Below, piece after piece: positions 37,281 through 46,568 of a stretch of DNA of 64,000 bases. Below the pieces are notes generated by a model. The model was given only the letters and a program-made list of their open reading frames with translations, was not told where the DNA came from and searched no databases. Each line of letters begins with the position of its first letter. Within the stretch, counting starts at the first letter, position 1. Location: contig NZ_CP006992.1 in NCBI RefSeq assembly GCF_001542815.1, positions 464,501 to 528,500 of the forward strand. Reading direction: 5' to 3'. The DNA is from Methylobacterium sp. AMS5. GTDB taxonomy: Bacteria; Pseudomonadota; Alphaproteobacteria; Rhizobiales; Beijerinckiaceae. The position numbers were made by a program, and so were the translations under genes.

Positions 37281-38534
37281 GTGACCGACACCCTCACCAG
37301 CTACCGGCTGATCGCCAAGGATCTCCCCGCCTCCCTCTCCCGGAAGGCGGCCGAGCCGACGGTTGCCCGGGAGACCGCCTATTACGAGGCGCATATCGGC
37401 GGGGTGAAATCGGTCGACGATCTGCTCGGCGACCAGCGTCTCTACGCCTACGCCATGAAGGCCTACGGCCTGGAGGAGATGACCTACGCCAAGGCGTTCA
37501 TGCGCAAGGTGCTGGAGGAAGGCGCTGCCAGCGCGGCGAGCTTCGCCAACCGCTTGGCGGACGACCGCTACACCGCCTTTGCCAAGGCGTTCAGCTTCGG
37601 CCAGGGCGTCACCGCCACGGGTGCCGACCCCGCGCGCTTCGGTGAGCAGCCCCGCGCCGCCTCGCTCAGCGCGCCGAAGCTCCTGGCCGATACCTACGAT
37701 TTCAGCGGCCGGGCCGAGGCGAGCTTCCTCGTGGAGTCCCGGCTCGACGCCACGACGACGCAATCGGTCACGATCCGGCTCAACGCGCAAACCCTGGCCG
37801 GTCGCGTGGACAATCCCGCGAAGGTGACGCCGTCGGAGATCGCCGCAGCGGTGGCGGCGCAGATCGAGGCATCCGCCCTCAAGGGCAAGGTCCAGGCGGG
37901 GCTTGCCGCCGACGGGAGCCTGTTCTTCGAGACCACCGCACTGACCGATCTCGGCGCCGACGGCGCTTACGGCGGCACGGGCCGGGACGCCGACACGCTG
38001 GTGAACGCGGGCGGGCCGAACCGCACCCTGACGATCCGGAATGCCCCGCTCTCCGCCGATCGGACCGCCGTCGATGTCGGCTTCGGCACGGATCTGGGGC
38101 CCGACACGATGGCGCAGACCGTGACCCAGGCCTATCTGCGCCAGTCGCTGGAGAGCGAGGCGGGCGACGCCGATACGGGCGTGCGCCTCGCGCTCTACTT
38201 CGCCCGCAAGGCATCGACGCTCACGAGCGCCTACGACATTCTCGGCGACGCGGCGCTGAGCCAAGTGGCCAACACCGTGATCGGCCTGCCGGCGACGAGC
38301 GGCGCGGCCACGAGCGAGGCCCTGGCCAAGCGGGCCCAACTGATCGCCGCCAAGATCGACATCGCGAGCTTCCGGGACCCTGCCAAGCTCGACGCCTTCG
38401 TGCGGCGCTTCGCGGCGATCTGGGACGCGCAGAACAACACCGCCAGCGCACCCATCCTCGCTCTGTTCACCGGCACGGGCAGCCTCGACGCCGAAACGCT
38501 CCAGAGCGTGCAGACGACGCGGATCGGAGCTTAA
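37281..38534 (+). CDS. DUF1217 flagellar-associated protein
   Basis: 417 aa, GTG start. MTDTLTSYRLIAKDLPASLS, AYYEAHIGGVKSVDDLLGDQ, RLYAYAMKAYGLEEMTYAKA and FMRKVLEEGAASAASFANRL, with YFARKASTLTSAYDILGDAA near the C-terminus, match the DUF1217 family, which occurs in flagellar gene clusters of Hyphomicrobiales. DUF1217 proteins are usually of this N-/C-helical, middle-variable layout, reminiscent of secreted flagellar structural proteins. The role is not known. It ends six bases before flgF. Confidence 0.8.
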   Translation: MTDTLTSYRLIAKDLPASLSRKAAEPTVARETAYYEAHIGGVKSVDDLLGDQRLYAYAMKAYGLEEMTYAKAFMRKVLEEGAASAASFANRLADDRYTAFAKAFSFGQGVTATGADPARFGEQPRAASLSAPKLLADTYDFSGRAEASFLVESRLDATTTQSVTIRLNAQTLAGRVDNPAKVTPSEIAAAVAAQIEASALKGKVQAGLAADGSLFFETTALTDLGADGAYGGTGRDADTLVNAGGPNRTLTIRNAPLSADRTAVDVGFGTDLGPDTMAQTVTQAYLRQSLESEAGDADTGVRLALYFARKASTLTSAYDILGDAALSQVANTVIGLPATSGAATSEALAKRAQLIAAKIDIASFRDPAKLDAFVRRFAAIWDAQNNTASAPILALFTGTGSLDAETLQSVQTTRIGA

Positions 38535-38539
38535 GGGCC

Positions 38540-39268
38540 ATGCAGAGCAGCCTCTACGTCGCCCTATCGAGCCAGATCGCCCTCGAAAAGCGCCTGACCA
38601 CGACCGCCAACAACGTCGCCAACATGGCGACGGTGGGCTTCCGGGCGGAGGAAGTCAGCTTCTCGGAACTGCTCGCCCGCTCGAACCGCGGCGACGTCGC
38701 CTTCGTGGGCCCTGGCAAGAACATCATCTCGCGCGCCGCCGGCCCGACGACGAAGACCGATTCCGCCCTCGATGTCGCCGTCCAGGGCGATGCCTGGCTC
38801 GGCGTGAAGGGGCCGAAGGGCGACACGCTCTATACCCGCGACGGGCGCCTGACGATGGACGCCAACGGGCAGTTGCGGACGGTGGGCGGGATGCCGGTGG
38901 TCGATCCCGGCGGCGGCCCGCTCTTGCTCGATCCCCAGGCCGGTCCACCGGTCATCGGCCGGGACGGCAGCATCCACCAAGGCGTGAACCAGATCGGCGC
39001 GCTCGGCGTGTTCAGCATCGACCCGAAGGCGACACTGACGCGCTCGGGCGAGAATGCCGTCGCCGCGAGCCTGCCCGGCCGGCCGGTGCAGGACTTCACC
39101 CGCATCGGCCTCGTGCAAGGCTACGTCGAGGGCGCCAACGTCAACCCGATCATGGAGATGACCCGGCTCATCGCGATCCAGCGCGCTTTCGAGAGCGCGG
39201 CGACGATGACCTCGGAGGCCGACACCACCCTCACCGGCGCCGTCAAGACGCTGGGACCGCAGGGCTGA
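38540..39268 (+). CDS. flgF: Flagellar basal-body rod protein FlgF
   Basis: 242 aa, proximal rod protein. N-terminal rod signature SSQIALEKRLTTTANNVANM, FRAEEVSFSELLARSN, central TDSALDVAVQGDAWLGVKG and YTRDGRLTMDANGQLRTVGG, and C-terminal QGYVEGANVNPIMEMTRLIA. Length is normal for FlgF (shorter than FlgG). It overlaps nothing and is followed by fliI after four bases. Confidence 0.92.
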   Translation: MQSSLYVALSSQIALEKRLTTTANNVANMATVGFRAEEVSFSELLARSNRGDVAFVGPGKNIISRAAGPTTKTDSALDVAVQGDAWLGVKGPKGDTLYTRDGRLTMDANGQLRTVGGMPVVDPGGGPLLLDPQAGPPVIGRDGSIHQGVNQIGALGVFSIDPKATLTRSGENAVAASLPGRPVQDFTRIGLVQGYVEGANVNPIMEMTRLIAIQRAFESAATMTSEADTTLTGAVKTLGPQG

Positions 39269-39272
39269 TGCG

Positions 39273-40601
39273 ATGAGCCTCAACGCGATCGAGTGCCTGG
39301 AACGGGCGATGGAGGCCGGGCGCCGCGACCTGCCGCTGGTGCGGGTCGCCGGCCCCGTGCGCGAGGTGACCGCCAGCGCGGCACGGGTCGCGGGCGTGTC
39401 CGCCTTCGTGCGGCTCGGCGACCGCATGGGTTTTTCCGCCGACGGCCGCACGCAGGTCGGCGAGGTGGTCCGCATCGATGCGGCCGGCGCCACGGTGAAG
39501 CCGTTCGAGAGCCGGATCGAGGCCGGCATCGGCAGCCTCGCCCACCGCATCGGCCCGGCGCAGCTGCGCCCGGACCCGCGCTGGAAGGGTCGGGTGATCG
39601 ACGCGCTCGGCCGCCCCGTCGATGGGCTCGGCCCCCTGGCCGAGGGGCCCGCCAGCGTTCCGCTGGATGCCGACCCGCCGGCCGCGATGACCCGCGCGCG
39701 GGTGAAGACGCCGCTGCCCACGGGGGTGCGGGCGATCGACCTGTTCACGCCGCTCTGCGCCGGACAGCGCATCGGCATCTTCGCCGGCTCCGGCGTCGGC
39801 AAATCGACCCTGCTGGCGATGCTGGCCGGCGCCCAGGGCTTCGACAGCGTGGTGGTCGCGCTGGTGGGCGAGCGCGGACGCGAGGTGCGCGAGTTTCTCG
39901 AAGGCCCCATCGCCGCCGCCCGCGACCGCGCCGTGATCGTGGTCTCGACCGGCGACGAGAGCCCGATGATGCGCCGGCAAGCGCCGAAGGTGGCGCTGGC
40001 GGTGGCCGAGTCCTTCCGCGACCGCGGCGAGTCGGTGCTGCTCATCGTCGATTCCGTGACCCGCTACGCCCACGCCGCCCGCGACGTGGCGCTGGCGGCC
40101 GGCGAGCCCGCGGTGGCCCGCGGCTACCCGCCGAGCGTCTTTTCGGACTTGCCGCGGCTGTTGGAGCGCGCCGGCCCCGGCGCGGAGGGCACCGGCACGA
40201 TCACCGGGATCTTCTCGGTGCTGGTCGATGGCGACGACCACAACGACCCGGTCGCCGACTCGATCCGCGGCACCCTCGACGGCCACGTGGTGCTCGACCG
40301 CGCCATCGCCGAGCAGGGCCGCTACCCGGCGATCGAGCTGCTCGGCTCGATCTCGCGCCTGGCGGGCGAGGTCTGGACCGGAGACCAGCGCGAGCTGGTG
40401 CGCAAACTCAAGAGCATGATGGCCCGCTTCGAGGAGACACGGGATCTGCGCCTGATGGGCGGCTATCGCGCCGGCAGCGATCCCGACCTCGACCAAGCCG
40501 TGAGCCTCGTGCCGCGGATCTACGAGGCCTTGCGCCAGGAGCCGGGCCAGCCGCCGAGCCGCGACGCCTTCCTCGAACTCGCCCAATCCCTGCGGGGATG
40601 A
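39273..40601 (+). CDS. fliI: Flagellum-specific ATPase FliI
   Basis: 442 aa, F1-ATPase-like enzyme of the flagellar type III export apparatus; it helps unfold and load export substrates. Walker A AGSGVGKS at 171-178, VVALVGERGREVREFLEG, Walker B LLIVDSVTRYAHAARD, and SVLVDGDDHNDPVADSIRGT. The N-terminal hexamerisation domain is shorter than in Salmonella FliI, typical of alphaproteobacteria. Its regulator FliH is not encoded in the window. Confidence 0.95.
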   Translation: MSLNAIECLERAMEAGRRDLPLVRVAGPVREVTASAARVAGVSAFVRLGDRMGFSADGRTQVGEVVRIDAAGATVKPFESRIEAGIGSLAHRIGPAQLRPDPRWKGRVIDALGRPVDGLGPLAEGPASVPLDADPPAAMTRARVKTPLPTGVRAIDLFTPLCAGQRIGIFAGSGVGKSTLLAMLAGAQGFDSVVVALVGERGREVREFLEGPIAAARDRAVIVVSTGDESPMMRRQAPKVALAVAESFRDRGESVLLIVDSVTRYAHAARDVALAAGEPAVARGYPPSVFSDLPRLLERAGPGAEGTGTITGIFSVLVDGDDHNDPVADSIRGTLDGHVVLDRAIAEQGRYPAIELLGSISRLAGEVWTGDQRELVRKLKSMMARFEETRDLRLMGGYRAGSDPDLDQAVSLVPRIYEALRQEPGQPPSRDAFLELAQSLRG

Positions 40602-40683
40602 TTGTGCCCCGCAAAACCTTCAGCCCCGCGCAAGCGACACCGTGTCCATTGCGCACGAATTCGAAAGTCAACGAGGTGTCCGC

Positions 40684-41895
40684 ATGAGTCTCATCGGCGT
40701 GCTCCGCACCGGCGTCTCCGGAATGAACGCTCAGTCCAACCGCATCTCGACGGTGGCCGAGAACATTCAGAACGCCAGTACCACCGGCTACAAGCGCACT
40801 TCGGCCGAATTCTCGTCGCTGCTGCTCGATTCGGGTGATGTCGGAAACTACAACTCGGGCGCGGTCGAGACCACGTTGCGCCGCTCGGTGAGCGAGGGCG
40901 GACCCATCGCCTCGACCAATTCCGACAAGGATCTCGCGATCCAGGGCAACGGCTTCTTCGTGGTGAGCGATGCCGCCGGCGCGCCCTTCATGACGCGGGC
41001 CGGCAACTTCGTGGTCGACGGCAAGACCGGCAACCTCGTCAATGCCGGCGGCTTCACCCTGATGGGCTATAGCCTCGCCAACGGCACTCCGAACCCGGTC
41101 CTCAACGGCGTGGCCGACCTCAAGCCGGTCAATGTCAGCGTGATGGGGCAGGAGGCGCGTCCCTCCACCGCCGCCACGGTCAGCGGCAACCTCTCCTTCG
41201 AGACGCCGGTCTACGATCCGACGGCGACGGGTGCCATCGGCTACTCGAAGAAGAACTCGCTCAAGGTCTACGACAATGTCGGCCGGCCGGTGACGCTCGA
41301 CGTCCAGATGACCAAGACCGCCGCCAATACGTGGTCGGTCGCGTTCTTCGACCCTGCGGCGCCGACCGTGTCCCTCGGCACGACCAGCGTGACCTTCGAC
41401 GGCAACGGCAAGGTCAATGGCGGCGGCTCGGCCCTCGTGGACGTGCCGAACGGTCGCCGCATCACCGTCGATCTGGGCGGCCTGACGCAGCTCTCCGGCG
41501 AACACAACCTCTCCGGCACCGCCAACGGCTCCTCGCCCACCTCCGTGAGCGGAACCGCGTTCGGCGAGGACGGCACGGTCTACGCGGTCTATACCGACGG
41601 CACCCGCAAGGCCGCGTTCAAGGTGCCGCTGGCGGATGTGGCGAGCCCCGACAACCTCGCGCCGCGGGCGGGCAACGTCTTCACGACGAGCGCCGAATCC
41701 GGGGACATCCAGGTCGGCTTCGCCGGCCAGGGCGGGCGCGGCATCCTGAAGGCGGGCGCACTCGAACAGTCCAACGTCGATGTCAGCACCGAATTGACGA
41801 CGATGATCGAGGCGCAGACGGTCTACACCGCCAACTCCAAGGTGTTCATGACCGGCAACGAGCTGCTCGAAACCCTGATGAACCTGAAGCGCTGA
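40684..41895 (+). CDS. flgE: Flagellar hook protein FlgE
   Basis: 403 aa from ATG 40684. N-terminal rod/hook domain LIGVLRTGVSGMNAQSNRIS, ENIQNASTTGYKRTSAEFSS, AIQGNGFFVVSDAAGAPFMT; FlgE-type central domain; C-terminal QSNVDVSTELTTMIEAQTVY and VFMTGNELLETLMNLKR. Builds the flexible hook. The ORF opens earlier at 40642, but family alignment supports the later ATG. First of the hook-to-filament gene set flgE-flgK-flgL. Confidence 0.94.
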   Translation: MSLIGVLRTGVSGMNAQSNRISTVAENIQNASTTGYKRTSAEFSSLLLDSGDVGNYNSGAVETTLRRSVSEGGPIASTNSDKDLAIQGNGFFVVSDAAGAPFMTRAGNFVVDGKTGNLVNAGGFTLMGYSLANGTPNPVLNGVADLKPVNVSVMGQEARPSTAATVSGNLSFETPVYDPTATGAIGYSKKNSLKVYDNVGRPVTLDVQMTKTAANTWSVAFFDPAAPTVSLGTTSVTFDGNGKVNGGGSALVDVPNGRRITVDLGGLTQLSGEHNLSGTANGSSPTSVSGTAFGEDGTVYAVYTDGTRKAAFKVPLADVASPDNLAPRAGNVFTTSAESGDIQVGFAGQGGRGILKAGALEQSNVDVSTELTTMIEAQTVYTANSKVFMTGNELLETLMNLKR

Positions 41896-41973
41896 CGCGG
41901 ACCATCGTCGCATCCGGGGGCGCCGGCCCGACACCGGCGTCCCCGTCTCGTATCGCGTCCCAGGAACCGACCG

Positions 41974-43437
41974 ATGGGTCTCACCCTCGCGCTCAACACC
42001 GCGCGCGCCTCGCTGCTCGCGAACTCGAACCAGATCGCCGTCTCCGCGCGCAACGTCGCGGGCGCGAACGATCCGGGCTATTCGCGCAAGATCGCGACGC
42101 TGGTCGCCGGCAGCGCGGGCGGCGCCACGGTGACGATCACCCGTGCGGGCGACCCGGCGCTCTATGCCCGCACGCTGAATGCCTCGTCGGACGCCGCCCG
42201 CGGCGACGCCCTTCTCACCGGGCTGACGAAGCTCGCGCAGACCGTCGGCGACACCGAGGACCCGACCGCGCCGGCCGCGCGCCTCACGACCTTCCAAGCC
42301 GCGCTCCAGGCCGCCGCCAACCAGCCCGACAACGCGCAGCTCGCCCGTGACGCGGTCGAGTCGGCCAAGGCTCTGGCGGGAAGCCTGAGCCAGGCGGCGG
42401 ACGCGGTCCACGCCGTGCGGGCGGAGGCCGATGCCGGAATCGCCGCTTCGGTGAGCCGCATCAACGACCTTCTCGTCCGGTTCGACGCCGCCAACCGCGC
42501 CGTGACCAAGACCACGGCCCTCGGCGGCGATGCCACCGACGCGCTGGACGACCGCGACCGCATCCTGACCGCGCTGTCGCAGGAGATCGGCGTCCACGCG
42601 GTCGCCCGCGAGGGCGGCGACATGGCGCTCTACACCGATGGCGGCGTGACCCTGTTCGAGCGCGGCCCCCGCGCGGTCACGTTCTCGGCCACATCCGTCT
42701 TCGCCGCAGGCACCGTCGGCGGCGGCGTGAGGATCGACGGCGTGCCGGTGACCGGGGCCGCCTCGCCGATGCCGCTCCATTCCGGGCGGATCGCCGGGCT
42801 CGTGGCCCTGCGCGACGGTGCGGCGGTCCAGTACGAGGCGCAGCTCGACGCCCTCGCCGGCGGGTTGATCGACGCGTTCGCCGAGAGCGATGCCGTCGGC
42901 ATCAACAGCGGTCCGCGGGCCGGCCTGTTCACCGCGGGCGGCAGCGGGATCCTGCCCACGGCCGCCGGGCGCACCGGCCTCGCGGCCTCGATTTCGGTCA
43001 ACGCGGCGGTCGACCCGGCCCGAGGCGGCTCCGTCGCCCTGCTGCGCAGCGGCGGCATCAACGGCAGCGACTATGCCGACCCTGCGGCGGGCGGCGACGC
43101 GGCCTATGCGGGTCGCCTTCGCGGCCTTCTCACGGCGCTGTCGGCGGCCCAGCCCGTCGATCCGGCCCTCGGCCTCGGCACCTCCGCCGGCCTGCCCGAC
43201 CTCGCCGCGGCCTCCGCGGGTTGGCTCGAAGCGCAGCGCAAGGACGCGTCGACCGACGCCTCCTACCAGAAGACCCTGCTGACGCGCGCCAACGAGGCGC
43301 TCTCGAACGTCGCGGGCGTGAACGGCGACGACGAGACCGCCCTCGCCCTGCAGCTGGAGCGCTCCTACAGCGCCTCGGCCAAGCTCATCTCGGTCGTCAA
43401 CGACCTCCTCAAGACCCTCCTCGACGCGGTGCGGTGA
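41974..43437 (+). CDS. flgK: Flagellar hook-associated protein FlgK
   Basis: 487 aa, HAP1, the first hook-filament junction protein. N-terminal LTLALNTARASLLANSNQIA and VSARNVAGANDPGYSRKIAT replace the usual NIANANTPGYSR; the C-terminus QLERSYSASAKLISVVNDLL ends with KTLLDAVR. Somewhat shorter than enterobacterial FlgK. It follows flgE after 78 bases, with the flgL start seven bases further on. Confidence 0.92.
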   Translation: MGLTLALNTARASLLANSNQIAVSARNVAGANDPGYSRKIATLVAGSAGGATVTITRAGDPALYARTLNASSDAARGDALLTGLTKLAQTVGDTEDPTAPAARLTTFQAALQAAANQPDNAQLARDAVESAKALAGSLSQAADAVHAVRAEADAGIAASVSRINDLLVRFDAANRAVTKTTALGGDATDALDDRDRILTALSQEIGVHAVAREGGDMALYTDGGVTLFERGPRAVTFSATSVFAAGTVGGGVRIDGVPVTGAASPMPLHSGRIAGLVALRDGAAVQYEAQLDALAGGLIDAFAESDAVGINSGPRAGLFTAGGSGILPTAAGRTGLAASISVNAAVDPARGGSVALLRSGGINGSDYADPAAGGDAAYAGRLRGLLTALSAAQPVDPALGLGTSAGLPDLAAASAGWLEAQRKDASTDASYQKTLLTRANEALSNVAGVNGDDETALALQLERSYSASAKLISVVNDLLKTLLDAVR

Positions 43438-43444
43438 TACGGCC

Positions 43445-44497
43445 ATGATGACGACCGGCTTCATCTCAAGCCTCAACCTCTGGAATGCGCCGCGCACCGG
43501 CGTCTCGCGGCTCCAGAGCGAACTCGCGACCGCGACCAGGGAGATCGCCACCGGCCGCTTGGCCGATGTCGGCGCGACCCTCGGCGGGGGTGTCGCCGGG
43601 GCCTTCGGCCTGCGGCGGCAGAGCGCCGTGCTCGCCTCGCTGACCCAGAGCAACACCGCGGCCACGTCCCGGCTCGCGGCGACGCAAGGCGCGCTCAACG
43701 CGATTCGCTCGTCCGCCGACGCGACGCTCAACGAACTCACCGCGCTCCCCGCCGATCAGCGGGCGAAGACGCTCGTGGATTCCGCGCGCGGCCGCCTCGC
43801 GGCGCTGGCGGGCGCGCTCAACACCAGCACGGGCGGTCAGTTCGTGTTTGCCGGCACGAACAGTGGGGCGGCACCGCTGGCCTCCTACGAGGGCAGCCCG
43901 ACCTCCCCCGCCAAGACGGCAGTCGATAACCTCTTCACGGGCTTCTTCGGCTTCGCGCCCGGCTCGGCGGCGGCGTCCACCATCACCCCGAACCAACTCC
44001 AGGGCTTCATCGATGGGCCGCTCGCCGGCCAGTTCACCGAGGTGAACTGGAATCAGACGTGGTCGAGCGCCTCGAGCCGCCCCCTCGACAGCCAGATCTC
44101 GCTCACCGAGACCGTCACCACCTCGGTGAGCGCCAACGCCGAGCCGTTCCGCAAGCTCGGCATGGCCTACGTCATCGCCTCGGGGCTCGGCCTGTCCGGC
44201 CTCTCGCAGGAGGCGCAGAACGTGGCCACCGGCAAGGTCATGGACCTCCTCGGCCAAGTCAGCGGAAGCCTCACGACGATGCAGGCGGATCTCGGCCGCG
44301 CCCAGAACCAGATCACGGAGGCGAACGCGCGCATGTCCAAGCAGACCGCGCTGCTGACCGGACAGATCCGGGATCTGGAGAGTGTCGATCCGGCCGAAGC
44401 CAAGAGCCGGGTCGATGCCATCACGACCCAGATGCAGATGTCCTACGGGCTGACCGCGCAGTTGCGCAGCCTCAGCCTGATCAACTTCATCTCCTGA
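43445..44497 (+). CDS. flgL: Flagellar hook-associated protein FlgL
   Basis: 350 aa, HAP3, the second junction protein; flagellin-like ends. N-terminal NLWNAPRTGVSRLQSELATA, TREIATGRLADVGATLGG; middle GALNTSTGGQFVFAGTNSGA, a FlgL hallmark (FxFxGxxS); C-terminal MSKQTALLTGQIRDLESVDP and AQLRSLSLINFIS. The start may also be the second ATG at 43448. Seven bases after flgK. Confidence 0.92.
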   Translation: MMTTGFISSLNLWNAPRTGVSRLQSELATATREIATGRLADVGATLGGGVAGAFGLRRQSAVLASLTQSNTAATSRLAATQGALNAIRSSADATLNELTALPADQRAKTLVDSARGRLAALAGALNTSTGGQFVFAGTNSGAAPLASYEGSPTSPAKTAVDNLFTGFFGFAPGSAAASTITPNQLQGFIDGPLAGQFTEVNWNQTWSSASSRPLDSQISLTETVTTSVSANAEPFRKLGMAYVIASGLGLSGLSQEAQNVATGKVMDLLGQVSGSLTTMQADLGRAQNQITEANARMSKQTALLTGQIRDLESVDPAEAKSRVDAITTQMQMSYGLTAQLRSLSLINFIS

Positions 44498-44538
44498 ACG
44501 CCCGCCTTTTTCAAACCGAGTACGGAGCGTCGGCCCCG

Positions 44539-44889
44539 ATGTACCGCCTGTCCTATGCCGAGATCATGGAAGACGCGCCCGACCTCGGTCGCGAGCGCGA
44601 GCGCGACGCCTTCGACCGGGCGCTCAGCCAGCTCCGCACGGCCGAAGCACGGGGCGCCGCAGCGGGCCCGGCGCGCAGCGCCGCGGTCGGCTCGATCCAG
44701 GATCTCTGGAACGTGCTGATCGCCGACCTGCTCGACCCCGAGAACGCGCTGCCCGAAAGCCTGCGCGCCGACCTCGTCGCCATCGGCCTGTGGAACATGC
44801 GCGAGGCCGGCGAGGTGCTGAGCGCACCCGACCGCAGCCTCGCGGCCTTGATCGAGGTCAACACCTCGATCCGCGACGGATTGCAGTAG
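44539..44889 (+). CDS. flaF: Flagellar biosynthesis regulator FlaF
   Basis: 116 aa. SYAEIMEDAPDLGRERERDA, FDRALSQLRTAEARG, and the conserved NALPESLRADLVAIGLWNMR motif identify FlaF, which in Caulobacter and relatives is needed for flagellin synthesis or export and opposes FlbT. ATG 44539. Followed 10 bases later by flbT, the usual pairing. Confidence 0.92.
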   Translation: MYRLSYAEIMEDAPDLGRERERDAFDRALSQLRTAEARGAAAGPARSAAVGSIQDLWNVLIADLLDPENALPESLRADLVAIGLWNMREAGEVLSAPDRSLAALIEVNTSIRDGLQ

Positions 44890-44899
44890 GGGGCGGGCC

Positions 44900-45421
44900 A
44901 TGACGCGCGAGACCGGCCGGGCCGCTGCCCGCACCATGCACCTGAGCCTGAAAGCGGGCGAGCGCGTCTACATCAACGGCGCGGTGGTGCGCGTCGACCG
45001 CAAGGTCGCGCTCGAACTGATGAACGACGCGACCTTCCTGCTGGAGGGCCACGTCCTCCAGGCGGAGGAGGCGACGACGCCCCTGCGCCAGCTCTACTTC
45101 GCGGCGCAGACCATGCTGATCACCCCGGCCCAGGCCGGCCCGGCCCGGTCGCTCTATGCCCTGATCGAGGAGGGCATCCTCGCCGTGACGACCGAGCCCG
45201 CGATTCGGGAGGGGCTGGCGGCGGCGCAGGCCCTCGTCGAGGCGGGCCGGGCCTTCGAGGCGCTGAAGCTCATCCGCGGCCTCTACGCGACGGAGGCCAC
45301 CTTGCTCGGCCCGTTGGCTCCCCTTCCCGAGGTGCCGCCCGCCGCCCTCGTGCCATCCGCCCGCTCCGGCCAACGCCGCCGGCCGCGGCCCCGGCCGGCC
45401 CTTTCCTCCGACAAGGCCTGA
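44900..45421 (+). CDS. flbT: Flagellum biosynthesis repressor FlbT
   Basis: 173 aa from ATG 44900, with a purine-rich RBS (AGGGGGCGGG) ahead; the conserved start MHLSLKAGERVYINGAVVRV is at 44936, so a 161-aa form is possible. FNDAT-like segment MNDATFLLEGHVLQAEEATT and PLRQLYFAAQTMLITPAQA are characteristic. FlbT is known to act on the 5' UTR of flagellin mRNA. The C-terminal ~25 residues are basic (SGQRRRPRPRP), which might help RNA binding. Confidence 0.93.
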   Translation: MTRETGRAAARTMHLSLKAGERVYINGAVVRVDRKVALELMNDATFLLEGHVLQAEEATTPLRQLYFAAQTMLITPAQAGPARSLYALIEEGILAVTTEPAIREGLAAAQALVEAGRAFEALKLIRGLYATEATLLGPLAPLPEVPPAALVPSARSGQRRRPRPRPALSSDKA

Positions 45422-45427
45422 ACTTCC

Positions 45428-45844
45428 ATGGACGTCAGCAGCACCGGCACGAATACCGGCACCACCAGCACGACCACCGCCGCGGCGGCGAAGGCGGCGA
45501 CCTCGGTCGCCTCCAAGATGAACGCCGACACCTTCCTGACGCTGCTGATGGCCCAGCTTCAGAATCAGGATCCGACGAAGCCGATGGACTCGACGGAATA
45601 TGTCAGCCAGCTCGCCACGTTCTCGCAGGTCGAGCAGGCCACCAAGACCAACCAGAAGCTCGACTCGCTGCTCACGTCGAGCTTCCTGAATCAGGCCGAC
45701 GCGATCATCGGGCGGAGCCTTACTTCGGCGGACGGCCTGACGTCCGGCACGGTGCAGTCGGTGCGGGTCACCGGCGACGGCGTGATGGCCAAGCTCACCG
45801 ACGGCCGCGAGATGCTGCTCGCCTCCGGCATCTCGATCAGCTAG
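45428..45844 (+). CDS. flgD: Flagellar hook capping protein FlgD
   Basis: 138 aa. Conserved FlgD N-terminal domain: NADTFLTLLMAQLQNQDPTK, PMDSTEYVSQLATFSQVEQA, and FLNQADAIIGRSLTSADGLT. Scaffold that caps the growing hook so FlgE can polymerise. The Tudor/FNIII C-terminal part of enterobacterial FlgD is missing, as is usual for short alphaproteobacterial forms; Ser/Thr/Ala-rich N-terminus. Its stop codon touches the REP-like copy 4. Confidence 0.92.
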   Translation: MDVSSTGTNTGTTSTTTAAAAKAATSVASKMNADTFLTLLMAQLQNQDPTKPMDSTEYVSQLATFSQVEQATKTNQKLDSLLTSSFLNQADAIIGRSLTSADGLTSGTVQSVRVTGDGVMAKLTDGREMLLASGISIS

Positions 45845-45893
45845 CGCATCGTCCCGAAAGGTGGTTGCCGGCTTTCGGACGAAGACGATGCGC
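45844..45893. repeat. REP-like palindromic element, copy 4
   Basis: Best-preserved copy: outer stem GCGCATCGTC (45844-45853) with GACGATGCGC (45884-45893), inner stem CCGAAAG / CTTTCGG, between flgD and fliQ, both plus strand. It begins at the last base of the flgD stop codon. As RNA it would form a long hairpin within the flagellar operon. Confidence 0.88.
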
Positions 45894-45910
45894 CATCCAA
45901 AGACCCACTC

Positions 45911-46177
45911 ATGAACGAGGTCGACGCCCTCGAACTCGTCCGCTCCGCGATCTGGACGGTGCTGGTCGCCGCCGGGCCCTCCGTCGGCGCGGCGATGCTG
46001 GTCGGCATCGCGGTCGCCCTGCTTCAGGCGCTGACGCAGATCCAGGAGGTGACGCTCACCTTCGTCCCGAAGATCGTCGCGATCCTGCTGGTGATGCTGG
46101 TGACCGGCACCTTCGTCGGCGCGCAGATCTACGCGTTTGCCGAGATGACCTACGGCCGGATCGCGACCGGGTTCTGA
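45911..46177 (+). CDS. fliQ: Flagellar export protein FliQ
   Basis: 88 aa, two membrane helices (about 14-38 and 55-78). NEVDALELVRSAIWTVLVAA and the conserved LLQALTQIQEVTLTFVPKIV identify FliQ, a subunit of the FliPQR export gate. fliP is not in the window; fliR follows flhA. Confidence 0.95.
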   Translation: MNEVDALELVRSAIWTVLVAAGPSVGAAMLVGIAVALLQALTQIQEVTLTFVPKIVAILLVMLVTGTFVGAQIYAFAEMTYGRIATGF

Positions 46178-46568
46178 AACCCTGCCGGCCGCTCGCAAGC
46201 GCGCCCCGCCCGTGAAGCGGAGCATCCGGCGCAAGGAGACCGATACAGACCGGCTCGACGGTGGGAGAACGGTTGGGACCGGGCGGAGGAAGCTGTCGAG
46301 ACTTGATCGCCCGGTCCCGCGCGAAAGCCTCGACCTTGGGAAGGACAAAAGCTTCGACGGAGAAGACTTTAACACCGAGAGCAGGCAACGGCAGCATCCG
46401 ATTCGACGCCCTGCCATGCGGAGGGTGACGGCAGGCTTCGAGAGTCAGGGTTAAGAGCCTCTGCCGACCGGCTCTCCCGCCCTTGCCCGCCCTTGCCCGC
46501 AGGCACCCATCCCCGCGCAAGCTTGCCGCGCCACAACCGCCTCGACCTTGAGGGAATCGGTTCACGTC
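46178..46568. other. Intergenic region upstream of flhA
   Basis: About 390 bases without a supported gene. It includes an AT-richer part (46330-46380), a purine-rich stretch, and a tandem 10-bp repeat (CCCTTGCCCG twice, about 46480-46500). It may carry an independent flhA promoter. Confidence 0.5.

Noticed and set aside
46480..46500. Tandem CCCTTGCCCG repeat as a CRISPR or microsatellite
   Set aside because: Only two units; no spacer structure and no cas genes.
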